In this document: positions 1-9,011 of the stretch, piece by piece
Position numbering within the stretch: position 1 is the stretch's first letter
How the letters are laid out: each line of letters begins with the position of its first letter
DNA from: Buttiauxella izardii
GTDB lineage: Bacteria > Pseudomonadota > Gammaproteobacteria > Enterobacterales > Enterobacteriaceae
Direction: 5' to 3'
DNA length: 64,000 nt
Assembly: GCF_003601925.1 (NCBI RefSeq)
Contig: NZ_QZWH01000034.1
Span: 1 to 64,000 of the forward strand
Translations under genes and position numbers: made by a program
The notes under the pieces: generated by a model
The model's input: the letters and a program-made list of their open reading frames with translations, nothing else
What the model was told of the DNA's origin: nothing
Database searches by the model: none

Positions 1-1565
1 CGGTTATAGCGGTACTGCGTTCTGTAACCTGAACAGTCGGTGTAACTCTGCAGCAGCCCGTGCGCATTCCAGTCCAGTGTCTGACGGCCCCCGGCTTCGT
101 CTTCGGTTTCCGACGGCTGAGCGCTGTTTTCGTCCGCGTAGTGGTAACGGCGGGTGTGGCGCAGCGCATCGGTTTGCGCGGTCAGCCGCCCGTATTCGTC
201 ATATTCCCTGTCCGTACGGCTGCCATCGGGTGCGGTGGCGCTGGTGAGCTGGTTGCGGGCGTTGTAATCATAACGGCTGACGCTGCCGTCCGGGTGCCAG
301 AGGGCCAGCAGGTTGCCGCTCACCACATCGAGCTGGAATTCGGTTTTGCGCCCGGCGGCATCGGTCTGTGCGGTCAGCCGCCCGCTGCCGTCAAACTCAC
401 TGTGGATGTCACTGCCGTCGGGCTGCTCCAGTCTGACGACCCGCTTCAGGCCGCGTTCACCGGAAAAATGGTAAACGGTTGTCCGCTCAAGGCTGTCAGT
501 GACCACTGTTTTCTGGTCGGTGTAAACAAACTGATAGCTCAGCCCGCCGGGGTTGCTCTGTGAAATAACTTTATTATTTTCATCATAGGTATAGCGGGTG
601 GTAGGCCGCCCGGTGTACTGGTGGGCGACCATCAGGCCGGCATGTTGCGGGTGCCATTCGAAGTGACGCGTTTTCACCCCGGCCTGGTCATACACCGCCG
701 CCAGCTCGCCGCGCGGGCTGTAGTCATAACGGGCGAGCGGGAGTGACGGCAAATCCGGAAAAGCCACATCGCGCACCAGCCAGACGGCGGCAAGACGGAT
801 GCCAGCGGGCAGCGTGACAAGCTCGAGCCGAAAACGGCGGCCGCTGCTGTCGGTGACGCCGGTCACCTGCCCGGCAAACTCCCCGTCAGCATCACGGTGA
901 TAGCGCAACTGATTACCAAAGCGGTCCACCAGACCGGAAAGCACGCGGGACGGCGGCAACGGGCGCGGCAGCACGTCTTCCGGTGAAACCGGTAGCTGAA
1001 AAGACTCCAGAATCCACCACGGCCCGGTGGCATCGTTTGCAACAAAACAGGTATGCGGACTGAGGCGTACATCAGCGGGCAGCGCCTGCCACAGGCGGCT
1101 CAGGCGATGGCTTTCGGGCTGCGTATCCACGCCGCCCCGTGCCAGCCAGAGTTTTTCGGACTGACTGTAGGCAATGGTACCCGGAGCCAGCAGGTCAAAA
1201 TGAATACTGCGCCCGCCGTTATCGTTAAGAATGAGCTCATCGGCACGTATCTGCAGGCGAATATCTGTCGCCGACTGCCAGCCGGGGCCGAAGGTGCCGA
1301 CCGGGGCAGGCGTGTCGGTGCGGTAGCTGCTGTAGCTGCGGGTGAGCACGAAAGGGAGTAATGCCGGCAGGGCGATATCGGTTTCACCGGGCAGGACTTT
1401 TGCGCCGAGCACCGGGTTGACCGGATTGCCCACCGCCACACCACCGGGGCAGACTGAGCAGGCCACGCCAGTGGGGGCACCAATCATCACCCCGAGGGAG
1501 CCCTGAACAATCGGGCCGCCGATTAAGGTTGCGTCACCCTGACGCGCAGCAGGCATTCCTGGCAT
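1..1565 (-). CDS. Rhs family protein with N-terminal PAAR motif (partial, runs off left edge)
   Basis: About 521 codons are open from an ATG at 1565 to the window edge, so the C-terminal half, including any toxin tip, is not visible. The product opens MPGMPAARQGD, a literal PAAR motif, followed by GNPVNPVLGAKVL and ETDIALP, then TRSYSSYRT and FGPGW, all typical of the N-terminal part of polymorphic Rhs toxins. From about residue 280 onward there are YD-type repeats (for example YDEYGRLTAQTDA). An AAGGA ribosome site lies about 8 bases before the start. Rhs proteins of this kind are usually carried by the type VI secretion spike; no VgrG, Hcp or other secretion gene is visible here. The gene lies 370 bases downstream of pckA on the same strand and appears GC-richer than its flank, suggesting acquisition. 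Family call is firm; effector activity is unknown. Confidence 0.88.
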   Translation of the reverse strand, partial: MPGMPAARQGDATLIGGPIVQGSLGVMIGAPTGVACSVCPGGVAVGNPVNPVLGAKVLPGETDIALPALLPFVLTRSYSSYRTDTPAPVGTFGPGWQSATDIRLQIRADELILNDNGGRSIHFDLLAPGTIAYSQSEKLWLARGGVDTQPESHRLSRLWQALPADVRLSPHTCFVANDATGPWWILESFQLPVSPEDVLPRPLPPSRVLSGLVDRFGNQLRYHRDADGEFAGQVTGVTDSSGRRFRLELVTLPAGIRLAAVWLVRDVAFPDLPSLPLARYDYSPRGELAAVYDQAGVKTRHFEWHPQHAGLMVAHQYTGRPTTRYTYDENNKVISQSNPGGLSYQFVYTDQKTVVTDSLERTTVYHFSGERGLKRVVRLEQPDGSDIHSEFDGSGRLTAQTDAAGRKTEFQLDVVSGNLLALWHPDGSVSRYDYNARNQLTSATAPDGSRTDREYDEYGRLTAQTDALRHTRRYHYADENSAQPSETEDEAGGRQTLDWNAHGLLQSYTDCSGYRTQYRYN

Positions 1566-1886
1566 GGTTAAGTCCTTTTAATTAATAGTTTATCAATGGG
1601 TTGTCTTGTGAACTGCCATCGTGAAATGGTCATCCCACACTTTCCGTTTTACGCTCACCCACACTGAGGGCCATTTCCTTGCCGTGGAGTTATTGACCAG
1701 AACGTATGGTTGGAGCACAACCATCACGCAGATAAATATAATAAAATCAATGTGATAATGGGTGTGAAAGATAAGGCTGGCGTGGAAGAGTGACCGTGAC
1801 GGATGTCACATAAAAAGAAATAGGGAAAAGGACAAAGTGAATATGAATACAGGCTGGATTCGAAGGCTATTGATTCAAAAAATGAC
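1566..1886. other. AT-rich gap between rhs and the pckA terminator
   Basis: No credible gene is present. The stretch is much more AT-rich than the Rhs gene beside it and should hold the rhs promoter (minus strand). A CRP-like palindrome at 1795-1810 is listed separately. I could not pick a convincing -10/-35 pair. Confidence 0.5.
1795..1810. promoter_or_regulatory. CRP-like palindrome upstream of rhs
   Basis: CGTGA-N6-TCACA differs from the CRP consensus TGTGA-N6-TCACA at one position. Its centre is about 237 bases upstream of the rhs start, farther than a typical class I or II activator site unless the transcript has a long leader. Functional relevance is inference. Confidence 0.4.
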
Positions 1887-1917
1887 AAAAAAATCCCCGG
1901 CATTTTGCCAGGGATTT
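1887..1917 (-). terminator. Rho-independent terminator of pckA
   Basis: Read on the minus strand, a roughly 10-bp stem (AATCCCTGGC pairing with GCCGGGGATT, one mismatch) is followed by a run of seven Ts. It begins 19 bases after the pckA stop codon and separates pckA from rhs. Confidence 0.85.
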
Positions 1918-1935
1918 TGAGGTGCCAGTAGCTAC

Positions 1936-3555
1936 CTAGATCTTCGGCCCGGCGCTCACCAGCGCTGCACCCGCTGGGGTATCGGTATATTTCTCGAAGT
2001 TCTCGATAAACAACTTAGCCAGTTGCTCTGACTTTTCCTGCCATTGTTCTGGTGTCGCGTAGGTTTTACGTGGATCCAGAATGCTTTCATCAACGCCCGC
2101 CAGCGCTGTAGGAACAGCAAGGCCAAAGATAGGCAGCGTGAAGGTTTCGGTATCGTCCAGAGAACCATCCAGAATCGCATCAATAATCGCACGCGTGTCT
2201 TTAATGGAGATACGTTTGCCGGTGCCGTTCCAGCCAGTGTTAACCAGATATGCCTGAGCGCCTGCTGCCTGCATGCGTTTCACCAGCACTTCTGCGTATT
2301 GCGTCGGGTGCAGAGACAAGAATGCCGCACCAAAACAAGAAGAGAAAGTTGGCGTCGGTTCGGTAATACCACGCTCGGTACCTGCAAGTTTGGCGGTAAA
2401 GCCAGACAGGAAGTGGTACTGCGTTTGGTTTGCCGTCAGGCGTGAAACTGGTGGTAGAACACCGAAAGCATCGGCGGTCAGGAAGATAACTTTGTTGGCG
2501 TGGCCCGCTTTAGAAACCGGTTTAACGATGTTTTCGATATGGTAAATCGGGTAGGAAACACGGGTGTTTTCGGTTTTCGAACCGTCATCAAAGTCGATAG
2601 AGCCATCGGCGCGAACGGTGACGTTTTCCAGTAGCGCGTCACGGCGAATCGCATTAAAGATTTCCGGCTCGGCTTCCTGGGATAAACGAATGGTTTTTGC
2701 GTAGCAACCGCCTTCAAAGTTAAACACGCCATCGTCGTCCCAGCCGTGTTCATCATCGCCAATCAGGCGGCGCTTAGGATCGGTTGAAAGCGTGGTTTTG
2801 CCAGTGCCAGACAAACCAAAGAATACCGCGACATCGTCTTTTTCGCCGACGTTTGCCGAACAGTGCATCGAAGCAATGCCTCTGAGCGGCAGCAGGTAGT
2901 TCATGATTGAGAACATGCCTTTCTTCATTTCGCCGCCGTACCAGGTGCCGCCAATTAATTGCACGCGCTCGGTCAGGTTAAAGGCGATGAAGTTTTCAGA
3001 GTTCAGACCCTGCTCTTTCCATTGTGGGTTGGTGCATTTCGCGCCGTTCATCACCACAAAGTCAGCTTCGAATGTTTCCAGCTCTTCGTCTGTTGGACGG
3101 ATGAACATGTTCTTAACGAAATGAGCCTGCCAGGCCACTTCGGTAATAAAACGCACGGAGAGACGGGTATCAGCATTCGCGCCGCAGAAAGCATCAATAA
3201 TAAAGAGGCGTTTGCCAGAGAGTTGGTGGGTGACGAGCCCTTTCAGGTGTTGCCAGGTTTCTTCACTCAGCGGTTTATTGTCGTTTTTGCCTTTGCCATT
3301 ATCTGCCCACCACAGCGTATCGCGGGTTGTGTCGTCGCGAACGATGTATTTATCTTTTGGGGAACGGCCGGTAAAGATGCCGGTATCAACAGCAATGGCA
3401 CCGAGGTTTGTTTCTACGCCGCGCTCAAAACCTTCCAGATTGGGGTTGAGTTCTTCACGGTACAAGGTGTCGTAATCGGGGTTGTAAATCACTTCACTTG
3501 CGTCATGAATTCCATAAGCCTTGAGATCTTGCGCTGTTATGCCTTTAACTCGCAT
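1936..3555 (-). CDS. pckA: Phosphoenolpyruvate carboxykinase (ATP)
   Basis: Converts oxaloacetate plus ATP to phosphoenolpyruvate, CO2 and ADP, the entry step of gluconeogenesis in the cytoplasm. The 539-residue product has the length of the E. coli enzyme. It carries the P-loop GLSGTGKTT near residue 250, the upstream substrate/metal region with [12 protein letters not shown], and GRSPKDKY near residue 65, which holds the substrate-binding arginine. It is a single-gene unit with its own terminator. A perfect CRP palindrome lies about 125 bases upstream, in keeping with catabolite control of this gene in related bacteria. In E. coli the downstream neighbour is the convergent envZ; here an Rhs gene occupies that place. 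Confidence 0.97.
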   Translation of the reverse strand: MRVKGITAQDLKAYGIHDASEVIYNPDYDTLYREELNPNLEGFERGVETNLGAIAVDTGIFTGRSPKDKYIVRDDTTRDTLWWADNGKGKNDNKPLSEETWQHLKGLVTHQLSGKRLFIIDAFCGANADTRLSVRFITEVAWQAHFVKNMFIRPTDEELETFEADFVVMNGAKCTNPQWKEQGLNSENFIAFNLTERVQLIGGTWYGGEMKKGMFSIMNYLLPLRGIASMHCSANVGEKDDVAVFFGLSGTGKTTLSTDPKRRLIGDDEHGWDDDGVFNFEGGCYAKTIRLSQEAEPEIFNAIRRDALLENVTVRADGSIDFDDGSKTENTRVSYPIYHIENIVKPVSKAGHANKVIFLTADAFGVLPPVSRLTANQTQYHFLSGFTAKLAGTERGITEPTPTFSSCFGAAFLSLHPTQYAEVLVKRMQAAGAQAYLVNTGWNGTGKRISIKDTRAIIDAILDGSLDDTETFTLPIFGLAVPTALAGVDESILDPRKTYATPEQWQEKSEQLAKLFIENFEKYTDTPAGAALVSAGPKI

Positions 3556-3672
3556 TTCACTGCTCCTTAGCCAATTTGTACTGCTTGAGATTGTAGGGTT
3601 GTTTATTGGTTGTTAACCGCGACACCTATCATAGATTTGAGCATCCACTCGAATCCATATAGCGGAAAACGC

Positions 3673-3688
3673 TGTGAAGCGAGTCACA
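3673..3688. promoter_or_regulatory. Perfect CRP-binding palindrome upstream of pckA
   Basis: TGTGA-AGCGAG-TCACA matches both consensus half-sites exactly. It lies 118-133 bases upstream of the pckA start codon, in the 331-base gap between pckA and hslO. Activation of pckA by cAMP-CRP would fit its gluconeogenic role. The binding itself is inferred. Confidence 0.75.
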
Positions 3689-3828
3689 ACGGGGTGAGAG
3701 TATGGCAGGAAATGCTAACGAGGCAGGGAAAATATTCTGAATATGTTAAAAAATAGTGCGATTAACGGACGGTGTGTGAGCGAGAGCGCATTCGTATGCA
3801 AACCGTGAAATTTATCTTTTTCAAAATG

Positions 3829-3868
3829 CCCTCACCCCAGCCCTCTCCCCGAGGAGAGGGAGAAAGCG
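3829..3868. repeat. GC-rich palindromic repeat, half-size copy A
   Basis: The sequence starts CCCTCACCCCAGCCCTCTCC and folds back through CCTCTCC/GGAGAGG. It matches the left part of two longer copies at 21817-21935 and 32137-32230, so it belongs to an interspersed intergenic family. It sits just past the hslO stop codon, at the 3' end of the hslO transcript. The rest of the 3556-3886 gap holds the pckA promoter region and no gene. Confidence 0.8.
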
Positions 3869-3886
3869 AAAGTAAGGGAAAGAATA

Positions 3887-4765
3887 TTAATGAACTTGTG
3901 GATCAGCCGGAGAGGCGTTGTTGCGGATTTCTGCGATGTCCATGGCGTTGAACACGTAGTGATTGCCGCAGTAATCGCAGTTCATGTCGATTTCGCCTTC
4001 TTCTGCAATGATGCTGTTCACTTCTTCATCAGGCAGCGTTCTTAGCGCATCGGCACAACGTTCACGGGAACAGGTGCACTTAAATTCCACGTTTTGCGGA
4101 TCGTAAAGCGTCACTTCTTCTTCGTGATACAAACGCCACAGCACTTCATTGGCCGGTAAGGTCAGCAGTTCTTCAGCCTTGATGGTTTCAGTTAATGCCG
4201 CCAGGTGATTAAAATCATCAGCCTGCGCATCTTGTGCTGGCAGAACTTGCAGCAACATGCCGCCCGCTGCTGGCTGGCCATCTACGTCGCCAGTACGGAT
4301 GAACAGGCGCGTTGGCAACTGCTCAGAGCGTAAGAAGTAATCTTCCAGGCAAGCGGCGAGCGTATCGCCCTCAAGACCTACAACACCTTGATAACGTTCG
4401 CCTTCGGCTGGCGTAATCGTGATCACCAGGTAGCCATTGCCTACCAGCGCTTTCAGATCGGCATCGGCAAGGATTTCACCTTTAAAACGTGCGACGCCAC
4501 GCATTTGCTGGTTGTTGTTGCCGTTAATTACCGCGAGGCTCATTGGGCCATCGCCTTGTAATTGCACGGTAATATCGCCATCAAACTTAAGAGTGGCGGT
4601 CAGCAGGCTGGTTGCGACCAGCAATTCACCGAGAATAGTTTTCACCGGTGTCGGATAGTCATGGTTTTCCATGATCTGTTTCCAGGTTTCGGAAACCGTG
4701 ACCAGTTCACCGCGTACGGCGAAGTTTTCAAACAAATAACGGTGCAGTTGGTCGTGTTGAGCCAT
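3887..4765 (-). CDS. hslO: Redox-regulated chaperone Hsp33
   Basis: A cytoplasmic holdase that is switched on when its zinc-binding cysteines are oxidised, protecting proteins during oxidative and heat stress. The 292-residue product ends with the characteristic cysteine pairs: CTC near residue 231 (in [11 protein letters not shown]) and CDYC near residue 264. The length matches E. coli Hsp33. It lies 28 bases downstream of hslR on the same strand, forming the conserved yrfG-hslR-hslO heat-shock group. Start at the ATG giving [10 protein letters not shown]. Confidence 0.96.
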   Translation of the reverse strand: MAQHDQLHRYLFENFAVRGELVTVSETWKQIMENHDYPTPVKTILGELLVATSLLTATLKFDGDITVQLQGDGPMSLAVINGNNNQQMRGVARFKGEILADADLKALVGNGYLVITITPAEGERYQGVVGLEGDTLAACLEDYFLRSEQLPTRLFIRTGDVDGQPAAGGMLLQVLPAQDAQADDFNHLAALTETIKAEELLTLPANEVLWRLYHEEEVTLYDPQNVEFKCTCSRERCADALRTLPDEEVNSIIAEEGEIDMNCDYCGNHYVFNAMDIAEIRNNASPADPQVH

Positions 4766-4793
4766 AATTTTCTCTCATTCAGGTGGCAGGGAT

Positions 4794-5198
4794 TTATTCG
4801 TTGCCACCGTGTTTAAATTTCATCAAATCACGTCGCTCTTTTTTATCAGGGCGACGGTCGGGGTGGGGCATTGTCAGCGCATTCATTTTGCGCGCCAGCG
4901 CTACTTTTTCCCGCTTAGCGATACTTTCCGCCGTCTCTTCATAAAGCTGCGAGGCATCTGTGGCCGGGCGTCGTTGCTCAGTCACTGCCAGAACTTTGAC
5001 GGTTTTTTCGTCATTGCCCTGGCGCAGCGTCAACATGGCGTTCAGCTCAACGAGCTTACTCGGCTTGCTGCGCTGCCCGTTGTAATGCACTTTGCCGCCT
5101 TCAACCATTTCCCGGGCAATGGCACGTGTTTTATAAAAACGCGCGGCCCACAGCCATTTGTCGAGACGGACACCTTCAGACGCTTTTTCTTTCATCAC
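4794..5198 (-). CDS. hslR: Ribosome-associated heat shock protein Hsp15
   Basis: Binds 50S subunits that carry nascent chains after premature dissociation and helps recycle them. The 134-residue basic protein has an S4-type RNA-binding domain at its N terminus (VRLDKWLWAARFYKTR, then GGKVHYNGQRSKPS) and a lysine/arginine-rich C-terminal tail. Its start overlaps the yrfG stop by 4 bases (ATGA), indicating translational coupling. Length matches E. coli Hsp15 closely. Confidence 0.95.
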   Translation of the reverse strand: MMKEKASEGVRLDKWLWAARFYKTRAIAREMVEGGKVHYNGQRSKPSKLVELNAMLTLRQGNDEKTVKVLAVTEQRRPATDASQLYEETAESIAKREKVALARKMNALTMPHPDRRPDKKERRDLMKFKHGGNE

Positions 5199-5875
5199 GA
5201 CTCCTTAAACATCAACTTCGGGAGTAGTCGGCGATAGTCGTTCAATGCCGGATGGCGTTGATAGGTTTTGTCGATCTGTCCTGAGTCGGGATTGGTCACG
5301 CCCAGGCAATAACGAATGCCAAACTTCGCGGCGGAATCCAGAATCGGTTCGCTATCATCAATGAATAGCGTCCTGGCCGGTTCCAGCCCGGTATGTTCGG
5401 CAACAGCCTGCCACAACCGCTGATCTTCTTTCGGATAACCAAATGTGTGGGTGGAAAGTAATAAATCAAGGTGCTGAGCCAAACCGGTGTGTTCAAGTTT
5501 GACCGCCAGATTATGCGGGTGCGCGTTGGTCAGCAAAATGCGCCGTTTACCGCAGGCTTTCAGGGCGTCGAGGAACGGGACGGTATCTTCACGTAACACC
5601 GCGTTCGCTCCCTGAGCTGTGGTCATCGCACAAATATCCAAACCCAGACGCTCGCTCCAGTAATCCAGACAGTACCAGTTTAGCGTATGTTGCACGGCGT
5701 GATATTCCTGGCGAATCAACTGATGCGCTTCATCGAGCGGAATATCTCTGAGTTCACTGACCGTTTCAGGCACCAGTTTCTGCCAGAAGTGATTATCAAA
5801 CGCGAGATCCAGCAAGGTGCCGTCCATATCGAGCAATACGGTATCGACGTCCTGCCAGGCAATATCAATATGCAT
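5195..5875 (-). CDS. yrfG: GMP/IMP nucleotidase, HAD superfamily
   Basis: A 226-residue haloacid-dehalogenase-fold phosphatase. Motif I is LLDMDGTLLDL near residue 14, with both aspartates present. Motif II is LLTNAHP near residue 115, the motif III lysine lies in GYPKEDQRLW, and motif IV is FIDDSEPIL. The E. coli homologue dephosphorylates purine nucleoside monophosphates. It is the first gene of the yrfG-hslR-hslO run. Substrate assignment is by homology. Confidence 0.92.
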   Translation of the reverse strand: MHIDIAWQDVDTVLLDMDGTLLDLAFDNHFWQKLVPETVSELRDIPLDEAHQLIRQEYHAVQHTLNWYCLDYWSERLGLDICAMTTAQGANAVLREDTVPFLDALKACGKRRILLTNAHPHNLAVKLEHTGLAQHLDLLLSTHTFGYPKEDQRLWQAVAEHTGLEPARTLFIDDSEPILDSAAKFGIRYCLGVTNPDSGQIDKTYQRHPALNDYRRLLPKLMFKES

Positions 5876-5935
5876 AGGTTCGAGCCTGATTAGAGGAAAC
5901 TGCGCGACAGGTTAGCACAACCTGTCGCGTGAAGT

Positions 5936-8074
5936 TTAGAACAGCGGGCGGACAGCGGAGATCGTCGTTAACGTGGGATTCATGCAGTTGTCGTAGTACT
6001 GCTGGATTTGCGCCAGACGGTTGCGGCTACGGCGGAAGCGGCGGATCGCCAGAACTCCGTTGATCAGCAGGCAAGCAATCATCGCGATGAGCAGCAATGT
6101 GGTGCTGATATAACGCCACAGGCTGCTGCTGTCCGGGATTTTGTGCAGCGTGATGTGCTGTGTTCCGTTCGCATCCTGACGAATGCCAGTAATTATCCCT
6201 TCGGCGCTAAATGGCGTTTTAAGCAGCATTTCGGCCAGGCGCTGGAACTCGCCCCATTGTTCTTGTGCAGGAATGTCGTACAGCGGAACCGGCGGCAATG
6301 GTTGGTCAACCAGGTCGCTACCTTCGTCATTAATAATGACATATCCGCCTGGGGCTGGGCTGTTCAGCGCCTGTGCCGAGCGAGCCGTTTCACGGATAAA
6401 GAAAGGTGCCGTAGATGTGGTGACCAGGTTATCGAGCGACTCAGCGCTGACCGGACGCAGCAGAACGTTCACGCCAGTGAGTTTCCCTGAATCAGCCTTT
6501 TTGGTGAGGGCATCCCAGTCTTTGGTGTTACCCAGGTTTACCAGCGCATTCTTCAGGCGGACACATTCGTCTTCAGCGGTACAAAGCGCCTGTGTTTTCA
6601 ACACAATCCCGGCAAAATCATCTAATAACACCATGCCTGATTTCTGAATCGCACTGCGTAATTGCGGGTTCACCTTTGAATCTTCGCTGGTTTGCGGATG
6701 AATCTGCCCACTGACGGCTTGTGTCAGCGCGGTGGCTTTATCCATGATATCGGATTCAGGCACTGGCAACGATTGCGCGGTATTCCAGATGATTTGCGAG
6801 CAATCGAACGGCGTGAACGGATATGTTTGCCGCGTGATGTAGTTGCCTGGTGTATGGATGTTGCACATGCCGGTGCCGTTTACTTTCAGCGTGTCGCCAA
6901 CGCGCAGAGGTGTTTTATCCAGATCCGCGACAGTCGTTGCTTCAATGGTTTGAGCGCCTTTCAACCATGACATGCTCAGTTTTAACGGCATTTCCAGCGG
7001 CACCCAGATTGTCAGCATCAGCAGGACAACTAAACTTCCGACCGCAATGACCAGGTTACGCACCCAATGTTGAATCGGGAAATTGCGCACTTCGTCATGT
7101 AGCGACAGGAAGCGGCCCTGGCGAATCACATGCCTATCAAGATAAATATCGATGTCTGTTTTCTGCCCCAGGTCCTGAGCCACATACTGCTGCCAGTGAG
7201 CGGGGTAAATCAGGTCGATTATACCTAAAGAAATATTATTGATTTGATCCTGATTTGACTCGCCAAACAGCCCCCAGCGCTTAGGCGTGCCGCGTAAACA
7301 GTGGACTTCACGCAGCGCATTTTTGGCGGGAGGTGCAAATAAGCCCCACAGACTTGCGGCCAGCAGCATAAACGCGCCGCCGACTAACCAGGGTAAAACC
7401 ACCGGAGGCGTGACCAGACACAAAAACAGCATGATAAAGGCCACGCAAATCAGTATCGCTTCACGTAAGCCATCGGGGCGGCTGAGTGCGTACTCTTCGG
7501 GCGTTTCCTGGCGGATATTCAGCAGCTCAATCTGTTCGCTTTCTTCACCGCGAATCGAGGCCTGAGTATGGGGATCTTGTTCCAGCGCGAAACCACGGTT
7601 TTCGCTGCTGTAGTCGATAAGCGTATGGCCGTTCAGGGAAATCACCAGCGGCATGGTTTCAGTACGAATCAACTCAACGTAGTTATCGTTGGTGATGTAC
7701 TGCTCCCAGAATGGTGGCAGGTGAACTTCTACAGAATCAAGGTAATAGCGCCACTTGTTAGGGTCGTCAGTGGATAAACCATAACGGGTGATGGAGCGGG
7801 TAAGGGAAAGCGCTGTGTTACTGAGGGAATTAAGCACCAGCTTTGCGGGCGCCGCGCTGGCACCAGAAGGCCCCACGATATTTTGCGTGTCTAGGGAGGC
7901 AATATAGTTTTCAACGGCTGCGCGTTCATCTGCGGTCAACTTACGTGAAGTTGCCCCGCTAAACGATTGGGCTTGTGATAAACGAGCGCGTAACCGCAGG
8001 CTGCGCCAGATAAGCCACCCCGCAATTAAGATGCAGGCCAGCATAGCAGCTAAAAGAAGTAATAAGGTGCTCAT
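5936..8074 (-). CDS. igaA: IgaA, inner-membrane attenuator of the Rcs phosphorelay
   Basis: Restrains the Rcs envelope-stress signalling system and is usually essential when that system is intact. The start chosen is the ATG at 8074 (MSTLLLLLAAML), because a strong GGGGAAGG ribosome site lies a few bases upstream and this matches the E. coli N terminus; an in-frame ATG at 8092 is the alternative. The product is 712 residues, against about 711 in E. coli. It has an N-terminal membrane segment, a paired hydrophobic region near residues 200-245, another near residue 340, a large periplasmic part, and a last membrane segment near residue 655. Transcribed divergently from nudE. Confidence 0.94.
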   Translation of the reverse strand: MSTLLLLLAAMLACILIAGWLIWRSLRLRARLSQAQSFSGATSRKLTADERAAVENYIASLDTQNIVGPSGASAAPAKLVLNSLSNTALSLTRSITRYGLSTDDPNKWRYYLDSVEVHLPPFWEQYITNDNYVELIRTETMPLVISLNGHTLIDYSSENRGFALEQDPHTQASIRGEESEQIELLNIRQETPEEYALSRPDGLREAILICVAFIMLFLCLVTPPVVLPWLVGGAFMLLAASLWGLFAPPAKNALREVHCLRGTPKRWGLFGESNQDQINNISLGIIDLIYPAHWQQYVAQDLGQKTDIDIYLDRHVIRQGRFLSLHDEVRNFPIQHWVRNLVIAVGSLVVLLMLTIWVPLEMPLKLSMSWLKGAQTIEATTVADLDKTPLRVGDTLKVNGTGMCNIHTPGNYITRQTYPFTPFDCSQIIWNTAQSLPVPESDIMDKATALTQAVSGQIHPQTSEDSKVNPQLRSAIQKSGMVLLDDFAGIVLKTQALCTAEDECVRLKNALVNLGNTKDWDALTKKADSGKLTGVNVLLRPVSAESLDNLVTTSTAPFFIRETARSAQALNSPAPGGYVIINDEGSDLVDQPLPPVPLYDIPAQEQWGEFQRLAEMLLKTPFSAEGIITGIRQDANGTQHITLHKIPDSSSLWRYISTTLLLIAMIACLLINGVLAIRRFRRSRNRLAQIQQYYDNCMNPTLTTISAVRPLF

Positions 8075-8403
8075 GCCTTCCCCATCAAACACTCGTTTTC
8101 TTATTAAAACGCAGCAAGTTGCACCCCTTCCAACAGACGGGCGTAATGATCATTATCGGCATACCTTGCCTCAAACTTGAGACATTTTTATGTTTATAGG
8201 CTGCTGTAACATAATGTTAGCAAAGCGACTTTGCGAGAAATATCAGTAAATTCCTATTTCATTTGTCGACTATTGACATGTAACACAGGTCTAAAAAAAT
8301 CACTTAAAGTTGCAAAAATGTAAATAATAACCGATGTCCGTTGCGTGAGATATGTGGCATAACGCACAATGGTGCACCTGCATTTACTGTTAGCCCAGCC
8401 ACG
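8075..8403. other. Divergent igaA/nudE control region
   Basis: This 329-base AT-rich gap has no credible gene. It must carry the promoters of both igaA (minus) and nudE (plus). A TTGACA at 8273-8278 is followed 16 bases later by a weak A-rich -10 candidate pointing to nudE. No operator was recognised. Confidence 0.45.
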
Positions 8404-8964
8404 ATGAGCAAACCATTACAAAAACCGACCATTTTACATGTTGAAACCGTGGCCCGTTCACGGCTGTTTAATGTCGAAACGGTGGACCTGGAGTTCAGCA
8501 ACGGTGTGCGCCGTGTTTATGAGCGCATGCGTCCCTCCGCGCGGGAAGCGGTCATGATAGTCCCTATCGTTGATAATCATTTGATTTTGATCCGCGAATA
8601 CGCGGTTGGAACGGAATCTTATGAGCTCGGTTTTTCCAAAGGATTAATCGATCCGGGCGAGACTGTTTTTGAGGCGGCCAATCGCGAGCTGAAAGAAGAA
8701 GTCGGTTTTGGGGCGAATCAGTTAACTTTCCTGAAAAAGCTGACCATGGCACCGTCCTATTTCTCGAGCAAAATGAATATCGTGATTGCGGAAGATCTCT
8801 ATCCAGAATCTCTGGAAGGTGACGAGCCAGAAGAATTGCCACAAGTGCGCTGGCCGTTGGACTCACTGTTGGATTTGCTGAATGAAGAGGATTTTAGCGA
8901 GGCGCGAAATGTGAGCGCGCTTTTCCTGGTGCGGGAATGGCTGAAAGAGCAGGGACGTTTGTAA
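8404..8964 (+). CDS. nudE: ADP compounds hydrolase, Nudix family
   Basis: Hydrolyses ADP-ribose, NADH and diadenosine polyphosphates. The Nudix box is complete: GLIDPGETVFEAANRELKEE begins near residue 80 and continues VGF, fitting GX5EX7REUXEEXGU. Translation probably starts at the ATG at 8404 (MSKPLQKPTI), giving 186 residues, the E. coli length; an in-frame ATG at 8341 would add 21 residues with no counterpart. A shared hairpin terminator separates it from the convergent mrcA. Confidence 0.94.
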   Translation: MSKPLQKPTILHVETVARSRLFNVETVDLEFSNGVRRVYERMRPSAREAVMIVPIVDNHLILIREYAVGTESYELGFSKGLIDPGETVFEAANRELKEEVGFGANQLTFLKKLTMAPSYFSSKMNIVIAEDLYPESLEGDEPEELPQVRWPLDSLLDLLNEEDFSEARNVSALFLVREWLKEQGRL

Positions 8965-8975
8965 ATCCTTTTACT

Positions 8976-9003
8976 GTCACCCGCCTCCAGTGAGACGGGT
9001 GAC
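8976..9003. terminator. Hairpin between convergent nudE and mrcA
   Basis: GTCACCCG and CGGGTGAC form a perfect 8-bp stem with a 12-base loop, immediately after nudE and 8 bases beyond the mrcA stop. There is no long T-run on either side, so termination in both directions is an inference from position. Confidence 0.6.
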
Positions 9004-9011
9004 ATCAAGTC

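Noticed and set aside
60-563. Plus-strand open frame of 167 codons opposite rhs
   Set aside because: It is antisense to the Rhs frame, which has unmistakable PAAR and YD-repeat content.
1-1565. Frameshift or pseudogene in rhs
   Set aside because: The frame is open for all 521 visible codons with intact motifs; the break is only the window edge.
8075-8092. Upstream ATG extending igaA by 6 residues
   Set aside because: The strong GGGGAAGG site lies between the two ATGs and fits the downstream start.
8341-8403. Upstream ATG extending nudE by 21 residues
   Set aside because: The added residues are unlike any NudE start, and the ATG at 8404 gives the usual 186-residue protein.
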